Under the pieces are notes generated by a model. It saw only the letters and a program-made list of their open reading frames with translations. It was not told where the DNA came from and ran no database searches. A stretch of DNA of 64,000 nucleotides from Desulfosarcinaceae bacterium (GTDB taxonomy: Bacteria; Desulfobacterota; Desulfobacteria; Desulfobacterales; Desulfosarcinaceae). Below, piece after piece: positions 8,826 to 17,917 of the stretch (its first letter is position 1; each line of letters opens with the position of its first letter). The position numbers and the translations under genes were made by a program. The stretch lies in NCBI GenBank assembly GCA_030066015.1, contig JASJCL010000007.1, positions 1-64,000 of the forward strand, given 5' to 3'.

Positions 8826-9296
8826 TCACTTCACATCTTTTTCAATGGACCGGGCAAGGGCCAGGTAATCACTGAAGGCCCGGTTAAAAAGGGCAAGCTG
8901 CTCTTTCGTGCGATCGCCGTAGTGAGCGGCGAAAAGTGTGAACATTTTGTGGTGCATCTCCTCGTGGCCTTTGTGGACGATGCGGCCTTGTTCCGTCAGG
9001 GTGATGAGGATCTCCTTGCGGTTATCGAGGGCCTTTGACTTGCGCAACAGGCCTTGTCGGGTGAGCTTTTTGACCCGTTCGGACATGGTGGCCTTGGTCA
9101 CATTCATGGCCTTCGCAAGGGCTGTCAGGTTTAGTCCCTGGTTGTCACCCACGGCCTGGATAGTGTGGGCTTCAACCGGCGAGAAACGGTCACCCGTTCC
9201 GTAGTCCACGCCATCCTTATGCCCGGCATTGATCAGGTCCACAATCGCCAGAACCAAATCCTGCATGCGATTAAACGAATCTTGGGGATGATCCAT
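8826..9296 (-). CDS. MarR-family transcriptional regulator
   Basis: A 156-residue regulator with the MarR winged helix: NLTALAKAMNVTKATMSERV as helix-turn-helix (about residues 55-75) and a wing around LRKSKALDNRKEILI. Helices at both ends would form the dimer interface. The start at 9296 has no clear Shine-Dalgarno sequence. The gene is followed by the SAM methyltransferase. A palindrome in the gap and a half-site upstream suggest that it controls both genes. The ligand is unknown. Confidence 0.88.
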   Translation of the reverse strand: MDHPQDSFNRMQDLVLAIVDLINAGHKDGVDYGTGDRFSPVEAHTIQAVGDNQGLNLTALAKAMNVTKATMSERVKKLTRQGLLRKSKALDNRKEILITLTEQGRIVHKGHEEMHHKMFTLFAAHYGDRTKEQLALFNRAFSDYLALARSIEKDVK

Positions 9297-9681
9297 GAAT
9301 AAATAGTAAGGTAAGCTAACAATAATGTCAAGACGAATTTTGATGAACGCATAAATTTGGCGATAGGGTGCGGCGGATGAAAAACGTCATCCGGCCTAGC
9401 AGAAGAGTAACCACCGGACCTCATCGTCACCTAGAAATAGCGGGCGTCGTTGGATGCGGCGGATCTGAAACGCCTCTTCCCAAGTGGCAGGATTCCCCAA
9501 TTACATGAAAACACAGGTGAAAGGGTAGGGTGAATTGCGCTTGACCCTTCATCAAACCACCCCGGTCATTTGCTATCCCGCGCTACACACTACCGCCGGC
9601 AAGCTCTTTTCTTTCACCTGCAATCGTGCCACTATCGTTGCGTGCCGATGACCGAAATCGAAGAACCAAATTGAGGTGTCA
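9297..9681. other. Intergenic region between divergent marR and DUF6599 operons
   Basis: About 385 nt without a supported gene. It must hold the promoters for marR (minus) and the 9682 operon (plus). A CTAACAAT half-site at 9316-9323 resembles the MarR palindrome arm. I see nothing else recognisable. Confidence 0.5.
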
Positions 9682-10680
9682 ATGAGCTTGGCGTCTGAAA
9701 AACCCCACGTGACCCCCATGGAGCGATGGGTGGGCTGGGGCGTGTTGGTGGCCTTGACGGCGATCGCTCTGGGCATCTACACCGTTCAATATCGTTTCAA
9801 TCCGGCGGTGACCGCCACGCAGCTGCCTTCGGAAGGCGCCGCCGCCACGGCGTCATTCCCCCTGGCGGATCTGGCGCCCGCCGAGATCAGCCCGTTCTCT
9901 CCGCCGGAGCGCTTCGATCCGGAAACGCTGTCCGACAAGATCAACGGCAAGGCGGAACTCTATTTCAGCGCCGGATTCCAGTCTTTGGAGGCGCAGCGGT
10001 TTGTGCTGGCCAGTGATCCGGCCCTCTGGTTTGAAATCTTCGTGTACGATATGGGCACTGCCCGCAACGCCTTTTCCGTCTTCAGCATGCAGCGCCGGGG
10101 CGATCTGGCGACCGGCGGCCCCACCCCCTTTGCCTACGCCACGCCCAATGGCCGGTTTTTTGCGCACGGTCGCTACTACGTGGAGCTGGTGGGTGCCGAA
10201 GCGTCGGATGCCCTGATGTCGGCTGCCGAGGCCATGGCAGCGGCTTTCGTTGACCGGACCTCTGCGGAGGCGGCCAATGTGACCGAGATGGCCCTGTTTC
10301 CAGCGGAGGCCCGGGTGGCGGGCAGCCGGTCCCTGGTGGCCACCGATGCCTTTGGCATCACCGGGTTCGACCAGGTCTTCACGTCGCAATACCGGCTTAA
10401 TGGGGCCGACATCACCGCCTATGTGGCCCGGCGGGAATCGGCGGCGTCGGCGCGGTCCACGGCCGAGACCGTGCGGGATTTTTATCTGGAATACGGTGGC
10501 ACCTCCCTGGACGGGCCGGAAGGCGTTGCCGTCATCGACATATTGGATACCATCGAGGTCGTCCTACACCAGGGCAGATACGTTCTCGGCGTGCACGAGG
10601 GCCCGGACAAGGAAACCGCCCTGGCCCTGGCCGAACGAATCCGGAAGCAATTGCAGGAGCTGGGTGATGACGCGCCTTGA
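9682..10680 (+). CDS. DUF6599-type protein with N-terminal membrane anchor
   Basis: A 332-residue protein with one transmembrane or uncleaved signal segment (WGVLVALTAIALGIYTVQY, about residues 20-38). The exported region contains a segment typical of DUF6599 proteins (FEIFVYDMGTARNAFSVFSM). The function of that family is unknown. The ATG at 9682 follows GAGG; a GTG two codons upstream is the alternative start. The stop overlaps the next gene by 14 nt, so the two are translationally coupled. The partners are a DUF362 protein, a NapH-like polyferredoxin and a Tat-exported aldo/keto reductase, suggesting an accessory part of a membrane redox complex. Confidence 0.75.
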   Translation: MSLASEKPHVTPMERWVGWGVLVALTAIALGIYTVQYRFNPAVTATQLPSEGAAATASFPLADLAPAEISPFSPPERFDPETLSDKINGKAELYFSAGFQSLEAQRFVLASDPALWFEIFVYDMGTARNAFSVFSMQRRGDLATGGPTPFAYATPNGRFFAHGRYYVELVGAEASDALMSAAEAMAAAFVDRTSAEAANVTEMALFPAEARVAGSRSLVATDAFGITGFDQVFTSQYRLNGADITAYVARRESAASARSTAETVRDFYLEYGGTSLDGPEGVAVIDILDTIEVVLHQGRYVLGVHEGPDKETALALAERIRKQLQELGDDAP

Positions 10681-11653
10681 TCGCCGGCTTAATCGTCGCG
10701 AGTTTCTCCACCGGTCGGTAAAGGCCGGGTTGGTGTCCGCGTCGGCGCTGGGTGTGGGATGGTGGCGGCACGCTACCGATCCGCCGCCCTTGGAGCCATC
10801 CACCGCGGTCCTCAGCGGCATCCCCGATTTTTCGAAACCACCCGATGGCGGCCCGGCCATGGCCATTGCCAGGGGAAGGGATCGGGCCGATCTGGTGCAC
10901 CGGACGTTGGGGGCCTTGGGCGGGATGAAGCGGTTCGTCCAGCCCGGCCACCGGGTGGTGATCAAGGTCAATGCGGCCTTTGCCTCACCGCCGGCAATTT
11001 CGGCCACCTCTCACCCGGAGCTGGTGGCAGCGCTGGTGACGGCGTGCCGCGACGCCGGGGCCGCCGATGTGGTCGTCACCGACTACCCCATCAACGATCC
11101 GGCCAGTTGTTTTCGGCTCACCGGGATCGGGCCGGCCGCCGACGCCGCCGGGGGCCGGGTGGTGTTGCCAACCGCCGATCGTTTTGCGGCGGTCACCCTT
11201 GCCGGCGCTCGGTTGATCCGGGACTGGCCGGTGCTGGTCGGACCGCTGGCCAATGCGGATTGTCTCATCGGTGTGGCGCCCCTCAAGGACCATCATCGCA
11301 GCGGCGCCTCCATGACGATTAAAAACTGGTATGGACTGCTGGGTGGTCGCCGGAATGTCTTTCATCAGGACATCCACACCATTATTGTCGAACTGGCGGC
11401 CCTGGTGCGCCCGACCCTGGTGATACTGGATGCCGTCACCGCCATGCTGCACAACGGTCCCACGGGCGGGTCCATATCGGATCTGGCCGATACCAACACG
11501 CTCGTGGCCGGCATCGATCCAGTGGCGGTGGACGCTGCCGGCGCGGAGATTCTGGGGCGGCGGCTGGATCAGCTCCCCCACCTTCGGCAGGCGGCGGATG
11601 CCGGCTTGGGCACGCTCGACTACCGAACCCTCAGCCCCGTGGATCTTTCATGA
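10667..11653 (+). CDS. DUF362 domain protein with Tat-like signal
   Basis: A 328-residue protein beginning MTRLDRRLNRREFLHRSVKA, a twin-arginine type signal, then a hydrophobic stretch and the DUF362 domain. Family segments include GHRVVIKVNAAF, KDHHRSGASMTIKNWYGLLG and GIDPVAVDAAGAEILG. DUF362 proteins are often found beside Fe-S proteins, but their reaction is not established. The start at 10667 lies inside the upstream gene, and the stop overlaps the next start as ATGA, so the cluster is coupled throughout. No Fe-S cysteines are visible here; they are supplied by the next gene. Confidence 0.85.
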   Translation: MTRLDRRLNRREFLHRSVKAGLVSASALGVGWWRHATDPPPLEPSTAVLSGIPDFSKPPDGGPAMAIARGRDRADLVHRTLGALGGMKRFVQPGHRVVIKVNAAFASPPAISATSHPELVAALVTACRDAGAADVVVTDYPINDPASCFRLTGIGPAADAAGGRVVLPTADRFAAVTLAGARLIRDWPVLVGPLANADCLIGVAPLKDHHRSGASMTIKNWYGLLGGRRNVFHQDIHTIIVELAALVRPTLVILDAVTAMLHNGPTGGSISDLADTNTLVAGIDPVAVDAAGAEILGRRLDQLPHLRQAADAGLGTLDYRTLSPVDLS

Positions 11654-13599
11654 GACTCGTCATTGTCCGGCGAATCTGCCAGACTTTTTTTCTGCTCTTG
11701 CTGATCGGCAGTTGCCTGGTCACCACCGTGGGCGACCGCTGGTACGAACTGCGAGGGTGGCCGGTCAACTGGCTCCTGGAGTTGGATCCCCTGGTGGGGC
11801 TGGCCACCGTATTGACCACGGGCACGCTTTACAAGGGGTTGATCTGGGGAGCGGTGACGCTGGCGGCAACCGCCTTGGCGGGCCGTTTTTTCTGCGGATG
11901 GCTCTGTCCGCTGGGAACCCTTCAACAAATGGTCGGCGCATGGGCCGACAAGGGGCGCCGGCGGCGGGCGCGGGCCGCCGGACGGCAACCCCATCCCGGC
12001 CAGCGAATCAAGTACCTGCTGCTGGTCGGGCTGTTGACCATGGCGGCCGTCGAGCTTGCCCGGCCGTTGCTGGCCATGCTGGCGGTTGGCGGCTGGATCC
12101 CGCCCGCTGCGGCCATTTTGGCCGGTCTGGTTTTGATGCGATGGGGGAATCGGTCATGGGCCGTGTCGACCGGATGGACAGTGGTCGTTGCCGGCGCTAT
12201 CGGACTGGCCTTGGGCGTGATGCTGCCGGGCCACCGCCTGTTGGCGGCCGGGCTGCAGACCGGGCTCCTGGATCCCATTCCCCTGGTCTACCGCTCCATC
12301 TCGCTGGTGGTCCTGCCCCTGCTGGCCCCGGGGGCCGACACCATTGTGGTTGCCGGCGGATTGCTGACCGGCGCCGTTTTCGTTCTGGTCCTGGCCCTCT
12401 CTTTCTACCGTCCCCGGTTTTACTGCCGCTATCTGTGTCCGTTGGGAGCCTTGCTGGGGATTGCCGCCAGATGGTCTCTATGGCGGATGGGGCGACGGGA
12501 CGTCCGTGCTGATGCCTGCACCGGTTGCGGACGTTGCGATCTTCATTGCGAAGGGGCCTGCACGCCGGCCGATCGGATCCGGTGGGCGGAATGCGTGCTC
12601 TGTTACAACTGCAGGGACGACTGTCCGGAGCGGATTCTGGGGTATGCGACCTCACCGTCAACCAGCGGGGAGATCGCCGGCCCGGATCTGAGTCGAAGGC
12701 AGGTGTTTGCCGCGGCCGCTTCCGGAGCCATCCTCCTGCCATTGGCCCGGTTAGGGGACCCGCTGGGGGTGGGCTGGCGACCGGACCTGGTGCGGCCGCC
12801 CGGCGCATTGACCGAATCCGAATTCTTAAACCGCTGCATCAAATGCGGGCAGTGCATGCGCATCTGCCCCACCCACGTGATTCAACCGGCCATTTTGGAG
12901 GCGGGGGTGGAAGGTCTCTGGACGCCCCGCCTCGATTTTCGCCTGGGCACCAGCGGCTGCCAGCACAATTGTATCGCCTGCGGCCATGTCTGCCCCACGG
13001 CCGCCATCCGCCCCCTGGCCTTGGATGAGCGCATGGGGCAGGGCCGTTTTAGCGACACCGGTCCGGTCCGCATCGGAACCGCCTTCGTGGTTCGGGGCCG
13101 CTGTCTGCCCTGGGCCATGGGAATTCCCTGTATCGTCTGCCAGGAGAACTGCCCCGTCAGCCCCAAGGCCATCACCACCCGCACCGTGCTGGAGCCGGTG
13201 GCCGGGCTGGAGCGGTTGACGGTGACCCGGGTGCGGTCGCAGGCCATTCATCTAAATCTACCGCCGACCCGCCGACCATTGGCTGGCGGCGATTTTTTTC
13301 TGGTCGGACCCGCCGGTCCCCACAAGGCACTGCGGATCGCCGGCCACCAGGCAGACCAGATCGAGGTGGTGGGCGATCCGGCCTTGGCCGCGCTCCGGCA
13401 GGCGGCGTCGGCGGCGGTCCATGTCCGCTTGCAGCAACCCTACGTGGACCCCCACCGGTGCATCGGCTGCGGCGTCTGCCAACACGAGTGCCCGGTGCGC
13501 GGCCGGGCGGCAATACGTGTGACCTCCGAAAACGAAACCCGAAGCCGGGCCCATGCCTTGCTCGCCGGGGCCGGCGGTCTTCCACAAACAAAGGAGTAG
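11650..13599 (+). CDS. NapH/NapG-like membrane polyferredoxin fusion
   Basis: A 649-residue protein in two halves. The N-terminal half (to about residue 330) is NapH-like: several transmembrane helices, the repeated C-G/R-x-L-CPLG motifs (FFCGWLCPLG, FYCRYLCPLG) and ferredoxin cysteines (CTGCGRCDLHC, CVLCYNCRDDCP). The second half has a Tat-like SRRQVFAAAASG followed by clusters resembling NapG (CIKCGQCMRICP, CIACGHVCP, CIVCQENCP, CIGCGVCQHECP). I count at least six 4Fe-4S-type motifs. It should carry electrons between the quinone pool and an extracytoplasmic partner, plausibly the adjacent Tat reductase. The ATG overlaps the DUF362 stop by 4 nt. Confidence 0.88.
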   Translation: MRLVIVRRICQTFFLLLLIGSCLVTTVGDRWYELRGWPVNWLLELDPLVGLATVLTTGTLYKGLIWGAVTLAATALAGRFFCGWLCPLGTLQQMVGAWADKGRRRRARAAGRQPHPGQRIKYLLLVGLLTMAAVELARPLLAMLAVGGWIPPAAAILAGLVLMRWGNRSWAVSTGWTVVVAGAIGLALGVMLPGHRLLAAGLQTGLLDPIPLVYRSISLVVLPLLAPGADTIVVAGGLLTGAVFVLVLALSFYRPRFYCRYLCPLGALLGIAARWSLWRMGRRDVRADACTGCGRCDLHCEGACTPADRIRWAECVLCYNCRDDCPERILGYATSPSTSGEIAGPDLSRRQVFAAAASGAILLPLARLGDPLGVGWRPDLVRPPGALTESEFLNRCIKCGQCMRICPTHVIQPAILEAGVEGLWTPRLDFRLGTSGCQHNCIACGHVCPTAAIRPLALDERMGQGRFSDTGPVRIGTAFVVRGRCLPWAMGIPCIVCQENCPVSPKAITTRTVLEPVAGLERLTVTRVRSQAIHLNLPPTRRPLAGGDFFLVGPAGPHKALRIAGHQADQIEVVGDPALAALRQAASAAVHVRLQQPYVDPHRCIGCGVCQHECPVRGRAAIRVTSENETRSRAHALLAGAGGLPQTKE

Positions 13600-13603
13600 C
13601 GTT

Positions 13604-14821
13604 ATGACCACAGAGAAATCCGGCATCAAACGCCGCACGTTTCTGCAAGTTCTTGGAGCAGCCGGTGTCGGCAGCATGGTGGGTGCCGTCACCAGGCCAA
13701 CGGTTGCCGATGCCGCCGACATGAAGGTGGGCACCCGACCCTTTGGCCGCACCGGCGTTCAGGTGCCGATTTTGTCATTGGGTACCATGTTCGATACCGG
13801 TGCCAACCAGCTGTTGCTCCGGCAGGCGGTGAAATGGGGGGTGGGGTATTGGGATACGGCCCAATACTACAACCGGTGGGGAAGTGAGCCGGGAATCGGC
13901 AAGTACCTGGCCAAATATCCGCAGGACCGGAAGCAGATTTTTCTGGTGTCCAAGTCCGGCCACCGGGATGCGCATGGCTTGACCGCGGAACTCAACGACT
14001 CCCTGGAGAACCTGCAAACGGATTATCTCGATCTCTTTTTTATCCATGCGGTCGATGATGCCGAAGCGGAATTGACGCCGGAGATCAAGGCCTGGGCCGA
14101 TAAAATGAAATCCTCCGGAAAGATCCGCCTGTTTGGCTTCAGTACCCATTCCAATATGGCCGCGTGCCTGTCACACGCGGCAACCCTCGGTTGGGTCGAT
14201 GGGATCATGACCACCTATAACTACAAAGTCATGACCACAGATAAGATGAAGCGCGCCATCGCTGCCTGCCATAATGCCGGCATCGGGCTGACCGCAATGA
14301 AAACACAGGCCTCCTCTTCCTGGGCCCGCTTGGGTTCGGAAGGTGCCGAGGGCCGGGCCTTGGCCAAGCGCTTTTTGGACAAGGGCATGACGAAGGAGCA
14401 GGCGCGATTACTGGCGGTCTGGACCGACGAACGGATCGCGGCCATCTGTTCCCAGATGAACACGATGACCATCCTCAAGGCCAATACCGAAGCCGCCGCG
14501 AATCAGGCGCGCCTGACCGCTTCGGATCGTCGCAGCTTTGACGCCGAGGCCCGGGCCACCGCCGCCAATTACTGCGCAGGCTGCACCGCCACCTGCCAGC
14601 CCCTGCTGGCCGCTGCCGTTCCGGTGGGCAAAATCATGCGATGCCTCATGTACGCCCGCAGTTACGGCGATCATTTTCGGGCGCAGGGTGAGTTTCGCGA
14701 CATTCCGGCGTCGGTGCGCGCCCAATTGGCGACCTTGGATTATTCGACCGCCGAGCGTCAGTGCCCTCAGAAGATGCCCATCGGCCGGCTTATGGTCGAA
14801 GCGGTGGAAGAACTTTCCTGA
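13604..14821 (+). CDS. Tat-exported aldo/keto reductase with C-terminal Fe-S-type cysteines
   Basis: A 405-residue protein. The N-terminal IKRRTFLQVLGAAGVGSMVG is a twin-arginine signal. The TIM-barrel aldo/keto reductase domain (about residues 45-300) has DTAQYYNRWGSEPGIGKYL with the catalytic-type Tyr, and KIRLFGFSTHSN. The C-terminus has CAGCTATC and a later RQCPQKMPIG, the arrangement of AKRs with a ferredoxin-like tail. AAGGAG overlaps the previous stop. Export of an AKR next to a membrane polyferredoxin suggests electrons delivered through Fe-S clusters rather than by soluble NADPH. The substrate is unknown. Confidence 0.87.
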   Translation: MTTEKSGIKRRTFLQVLGAAGVGSMVGAVTRPTVADAADMKVGTRPFGRTGVQVPILSLGTMFDTGANQLLLRQAVKWGVGYWDTAQYYNRWGSEPGIGKYLAKYPQDRKQIFLVSKSGHRDAHGLTAELNDSLENLQTDYLDLFFIHAVDDAEAELTPEIKAWADKMKSSGKIRLFGFSTHSNMAACLSHAATLGWVDGIMTTYNYKVMTTDKMKRAIAACHNAGIGLTAMKTQASSSWARLGSEGAEGRALAKRFLDKGMTKEQARLLAVWTDERIAAICSQMNTMTILKANTEAAANQARLTASDRRSFDAEARATAANYCAGCTATCQPLLAAAVPVGKIMRCLMYARSYGDHFRAQGEFRDIPASVRAQLATLDYSTAERQCPQKMPIGRLMVEAVEELS

Positions 14822-14848
14822 TCCGCATCCATTGAACCACGCCAAGGC

Positions 14849-16066
14849 ATGCCGACCATCGACTTGAAAATGGCACGTCGCTTGGCCCTGGCACGGGCGG
14901 GGCTTCTGAAACCCGACTGGACCGGCTTTCCCAGGCGAGCGGCAGATAAAACCAAACGGGCCCGCAAAGCGGCCCTGAAGGTGATCGAGCGCTTCGGTTA
15001 TCTCCAGTTGGACACCGTCTCCATTGCCGGCGCTCGCAGCCATGCGATTGTCCTCATGTCGCGCTTGGAGGGGTTTCAACCGGATCTGGCCGAGGAACTG
15101 CTGCAACCGGGGGAGCCGCTTTTTGAATACTGGGGCCACGAAGCCAGTTGGATTCCCATGGAATTCTATCCCCTGTTCGAATTTCGCCGCCACGCCTTCC
15201 ATGAGCACCCCTGGTGGGGTGATATCATCGGCAAACACCCCCAGGTTGCAACCCAGCTACTGAAACGCATTCGCGATGAAGGGCCCTTGCGCTCCATGGA
15301 GATGGAGGGGCGCGGTAGCCGCGGATGGTGGGATTTAAAGATTGCCAAGAGGGTGGCCACCGCCCTTTGGTCCGACGGTCGGTTGGCCATACGGGAGCGG
15401 CGCAATTTTCAGCGGTACTATGACCTGCGGGAGCGGGTGATTCCCGCAAAATGGCGCGGCCCTGGGGTTGGGAAGCAAAAGGCCATCCAGGCACTTCTGC
15501 AGCTCGCTTTGCGGGGGCATGGGTGGGCCCAGACCGGTACCCTGGCCAAAACATTTCGGCTGCACATTCGCGCAGACGACGTTCAAGGGGCATTGCATCG
15601 CCTGAAGGACACCGGCCGCATTCTGCCCTGCGAATTGATGCTAACCAAGAAGCAGAAGCTGGCGGGGTGGATCCGCCCGAAAGACCTCGAACTGGCCGCA
15701 CGTCTCCGGAGAGTTCGCCCCCATCGGGAAAGCGGGGTGCTGCTGTCGCCCTTCGACCCCCTTTTGTGGGATCGCAGCCGCGTGGAACGCCTCTTCGATT
15801 TTGACCAGATACTGGAGATATTCAAACCCGCCGCCAAGCGACGCTACGGATACTATTGTTTGCCGGTGCTGGCCGGAGAGCGGCTGATCGCGCGGCTGGA
15901 CCTCAAGGCGGATCGTCGTAGGGGGCGATTGGCGGTGTTATCCCTGCGCTATGAAAGTAAGGGCAGCAAGCGCCCCTCCGCGATCGATCGCAAGGCCGTA
16001 GACAGCGGGCTCCAGCGCTTCAGCGACGCGCTAGGCTTGAAACCCACTGGCGCAAACGTGTCGTGA
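14849..16066 (+). CDS. Winged-helix DNA glycosylase of the YcaQ/AlkZ family, AlkX-like
   Basis: A 405-residue member of the HTH_42 (COG3214) family. Family segments include RFGYLQLDTVSIAGARSHAI near residue 50, FEYWGHEASWIP and LLSPFDPLLWDR. YcaQ/AlkZ enzymes remove bulky or crosslinked bases. The catalytic motif here reads Q-L-D, as in the AlkX branch, not Q-x-Q as in E. coli YcaQ. The ATG at 14849 follows AAGG and lies 27 nt after the AKR stop on the same strand. The link to the redox operon may be only positional. Confidence 0.82.
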   Translation: MPTIDLKMARRLALARAGLLKPDWTGFPRRAADKTKRARKAALKVIERFGYLQLDTVSIAGARSHAIVLMSRLEGFQPDLAEELLQPGEPLFEYWGHEASWIPMEFYPLFEFRRHAFHEHPWWGDIIGKHPQVATQLLKRIRDEGPLRSMEMEGRGSRGWWDLKIAKRVATALWSDGRLAIRERRNFQRYYDLRERVIPAKWRGPGVGKQKAIQALLQLALRGHGWAQTGTLAKTFRLHIRADDVQGALHRLKDTGRILPCELMLTKKQKLAGWIRPKDLELAARLRRVRPHRESGVLLSPFDPLLWDRSRVERLFDFDQILEIFKPAAKRRYGYYCLPVLAGERLIARLDLKADRRRGRLAVLSLRYESKGSKRPSAIDRKAVDSGLQRFSDALGLKPTGANVS

Positions 16067-16227
16067 ATCTCCCGATCGCGGGTGCGATCAGGTAAAGTGG
16101 CTGGCAGCTCTACAGACGACAATTGCAGCGGATTGTATTGGCGGTATTTATGCACATGGCTAAGCTCGGCGGTGCGGCGTCGCCGCCACCGGTTGCAGCA
16201 CCTTAAGAGAGGGAGACAAATACGACC

Positions 16228-17121
16228 ATGGCAGAAGCAATTCGATACAGCATCGAGCCTCGTAAAATCCAATTCGACGGCTTTCAAGTTGCCCGCCTCC
16301 TCCCAAGGATTGGCATAAAAGGTGTTGGGCCTTGGCTTTTTTTCGATCACATGGGTCCCCATCAATTTGAGGCTGGCCAGGGCCTCGATGTTCCTCCCCA
16401 CCCCCACATCAATCTTGCCACGGTGACCTACCTCTTTGAGGGGGAGATTCTTCATAAAGATAGCATCGGCAATGTCCAGAGCATAACTCCCGGGGCCATC
16501 AACCTGATGGTTGCCGGCGCGGGCATCGCCCACTCCGAACGCGGACCAGATGCACTGCGCCAATCACGTCATAGCGTTCATGGGCTGCAGCTTTGGCACG
16601 CGCTTCCGGAAGAACATGAAGAAATCGCGGCCAGCTTTCATCACTATCCCGTCGATGACTTGCCAAGGACGACCCTGAACGGTGTCAAAATACGGCTACT
16701 GATAGGAGAAGCATTCGGGTTGACATCACCCGTACGGACTTTTTCCCAGACGCTCTATGCTGAATATCACCTTCGCGCCGGTCAATCGGCTGCCGTCCCG
16801 GAAGATGTGGAAGAACTTGCGGTTTATGCCATCGATTCGGAACTGAACGTCGATAATGAGATCTTGGCACCGCGCCGTCTCGCACTGCTGACAGAGGGAA
16901 CGCATCACATTTATGCCGAGAGCAGTACCAGAGCCGTGTTTATCGGCGGACAGTCTTTGGGAAAGCGATATATGTGGTGGAACTTTGTTTCCTCGAGAAA
17001 AGATCGTATCGGAAAAGCCATCGACGACTGGAAACAGGGACACTTCGGCGCCGTATATGACGATGACGGAACACCTGCGCCCCTGCCCGATTCCGATTCA
17101 TACGCCTTGATGTCTGACTAA
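16228..17121 (+). CDS. Pirin-family cupin protein
   Basis: A 297-residue bicupin with the pirin signatures FFDHMGPHQFEAG, VPPHPHINLATVTYLFEGEI and AGAGIAHSER. The His residues in the first cupin are those that bind iron in pirins. Known family members include quercetinase-active and transcription-modulating proteins, so the exact role is open. A GAGGGAG stretch lies upstream of the ATG. The gene ends 20 nt before a short tandem repeat and the RAYT element, which may have landed in its 3' flank. Confidence 0.9.
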   Translation: MAEAIRYSIEPRKIQFDGFQVARLLPRIGIKGVGPWLFFDHMGPHQFEAGQGLDVPPHPHINLATVTYLFEGEILHKDSIGNVQSITPGAINLMVAGAGIAHSERGPDALRQSRHSVHGLQLWHALPEEHEEIAASFHHYPVDDLPRTTLNGVKIRLLIGEAFGLTSPVRTFSQTLYAEYHLRAGQSAAVPEDVEELAVYAIDSELNVDNEILAPRRLALLTEGTHHIYAESSTRAVFIGGQSLGKRYMWWNFVSSRKDRIGKAIDDWKQGHFGAVYDDDGTPAPLPDSDSYALMSD

Positions 17122-17141
17122 CTCCTGCAAGCGTCTGTGCA

Positions 17142-17188
17142 GCAATTCAGAGCAATTCAGGCAATTCAGCACAATTCAGGCAATTCAG
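17142..17188 (+). repeat. Tandem (G)CAATTCAG repeats abutting the RAYT element
   Basis: Five copies of CAATTCAG, mostly as GCAATTCAG and spaced 9-10 nt apart, run directly into the left end of the RAYT element. Similar short repeats (AGAATACC-like) flank the deleted copy near 25192-25232. They may reflect target choice or slippage at the element edge. Confidence 0.75.
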
Positions 17189-17917
17189 GGGACACCTTAC
17201 TTAATTATTGACAACACTAATAATGTTTGATTTTTTTCTTAGATGGCACGAATAGCAAGAGTCGTCGCACCGGGGATCCCGCACCATGTGACCCAGCGAG
17301 GCAATCGAAGACAGCAAACCTTTTTTTCCGACGAGGACTACCAAGCTTACTTGAAGCTCATGTCCGATTGGTGCGCTAAGTATAGGGTAAGCATCTGGGC
17401 CTATTGTCTAATGCCCAACCATGTCCATCTAATTGCAGTACCCGAAACAAAGGAAAGTTTGAATCTCGCGATTGGGGAGGCTCACAGACGTTACACGCGG
17501 CGCATCAATTTTCGAGAGGGATGGCGCGGGCATTTGTGGCAGGGAAGATTTTCATCTTTTATCCTGGATGAAAACCATCTGCTGGCTTGTGTCCGTTATG
17601 TAGAATTAAATCCGGTAAGGGCTGGCCTCGTAAGTAAAGCGGAAGCATGGCGCTGGAGTAGTGCCAAAGCGCATATTAAAGGTAGAGATGACCTGCTTGT
17701 CCAGACAAAACCATTGCTATCGATGATAACATCATCATGGAGAAAATTACTATCCGCCGATGCACGAGAATCGGAAATGGTACTTTTTAGAAAGCACGAA
17801 CGGACCGGAAGGCCAATAGGTGATGATGCCTTTATTGAAAGGCTGGAGCTGCTGCTGGATCGAAGGCTAAAGCCGAAAAAGCCGGGCCCCAAACCGAAAG
17901 ATAAGTAAGGTGTCCCC
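17188..17917 (+). mobile_element. RAYT/IS200-like element with 16-bp inverted ends
   Basis: GGGGACACCTTACTTA (17188-17203) and TAAGTAAGGTGTCCCC (17902-17917) are perfect reverse complements. They enclose one Y1-type transposase gene, giving a 730-bp unit. Related ends occur at 22951, 25015, 25060 and 25176, so this is a multi-copy family in this genome. Confidence 0.85.
17243..17908 (+). CDS. REP-associated tyrosine transposase (RAYT, Y1_Tnp family)
   Basis: A 221-residue single-strand transposase. It has the HUH motif in YCLMPNHVHLIAVP (about residue 57-70), preceded by the RAYT opening HHVTQRGNRRQ. LACVRYVELNPVRAGLV contains the catalytic-type Tyr. The Lys/Pro-rich tail (LKPKKPGPKPKDK) is typical. 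The ATG at 17243 comes soon after the left inverted end, and the stop lies inside the right end. The gene appears intact, so this copy could be the source for the damaged copies at 22951 and 25060. Confidence 0.92.
   Translation: MARIARVVAPGIPHHVTQRGNRRQQTFFSDEDYQAYLKLMSDWCAKYRVSIWAYCLMPNHVHLIAVPETKESLNLAIGEAHRRYTRRINFREGWRGHLWQGRFSSFILDENHLLACVRYVELNPVRAGLVSKAEAWRWSSAKAHIKGRDDLLVQTKPLLSMITSSWRKLLSADARESEMVLFRKHERTGRPIGDDAFIERLELLLDRRLKPKKPGPKPKDK

Noticed and set aside
9853-10389. 178-codon minus-strand frame inside the DUF6599 gene
   Set aside because: It is antisense to a well-supported gene and its composition is that of a shadow frame.
17142-17188. Short direct repeats as a CRISPR array
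   Set aside because: Units are only 9-10 nt, almost without spacers, and directly abut a transposable element.
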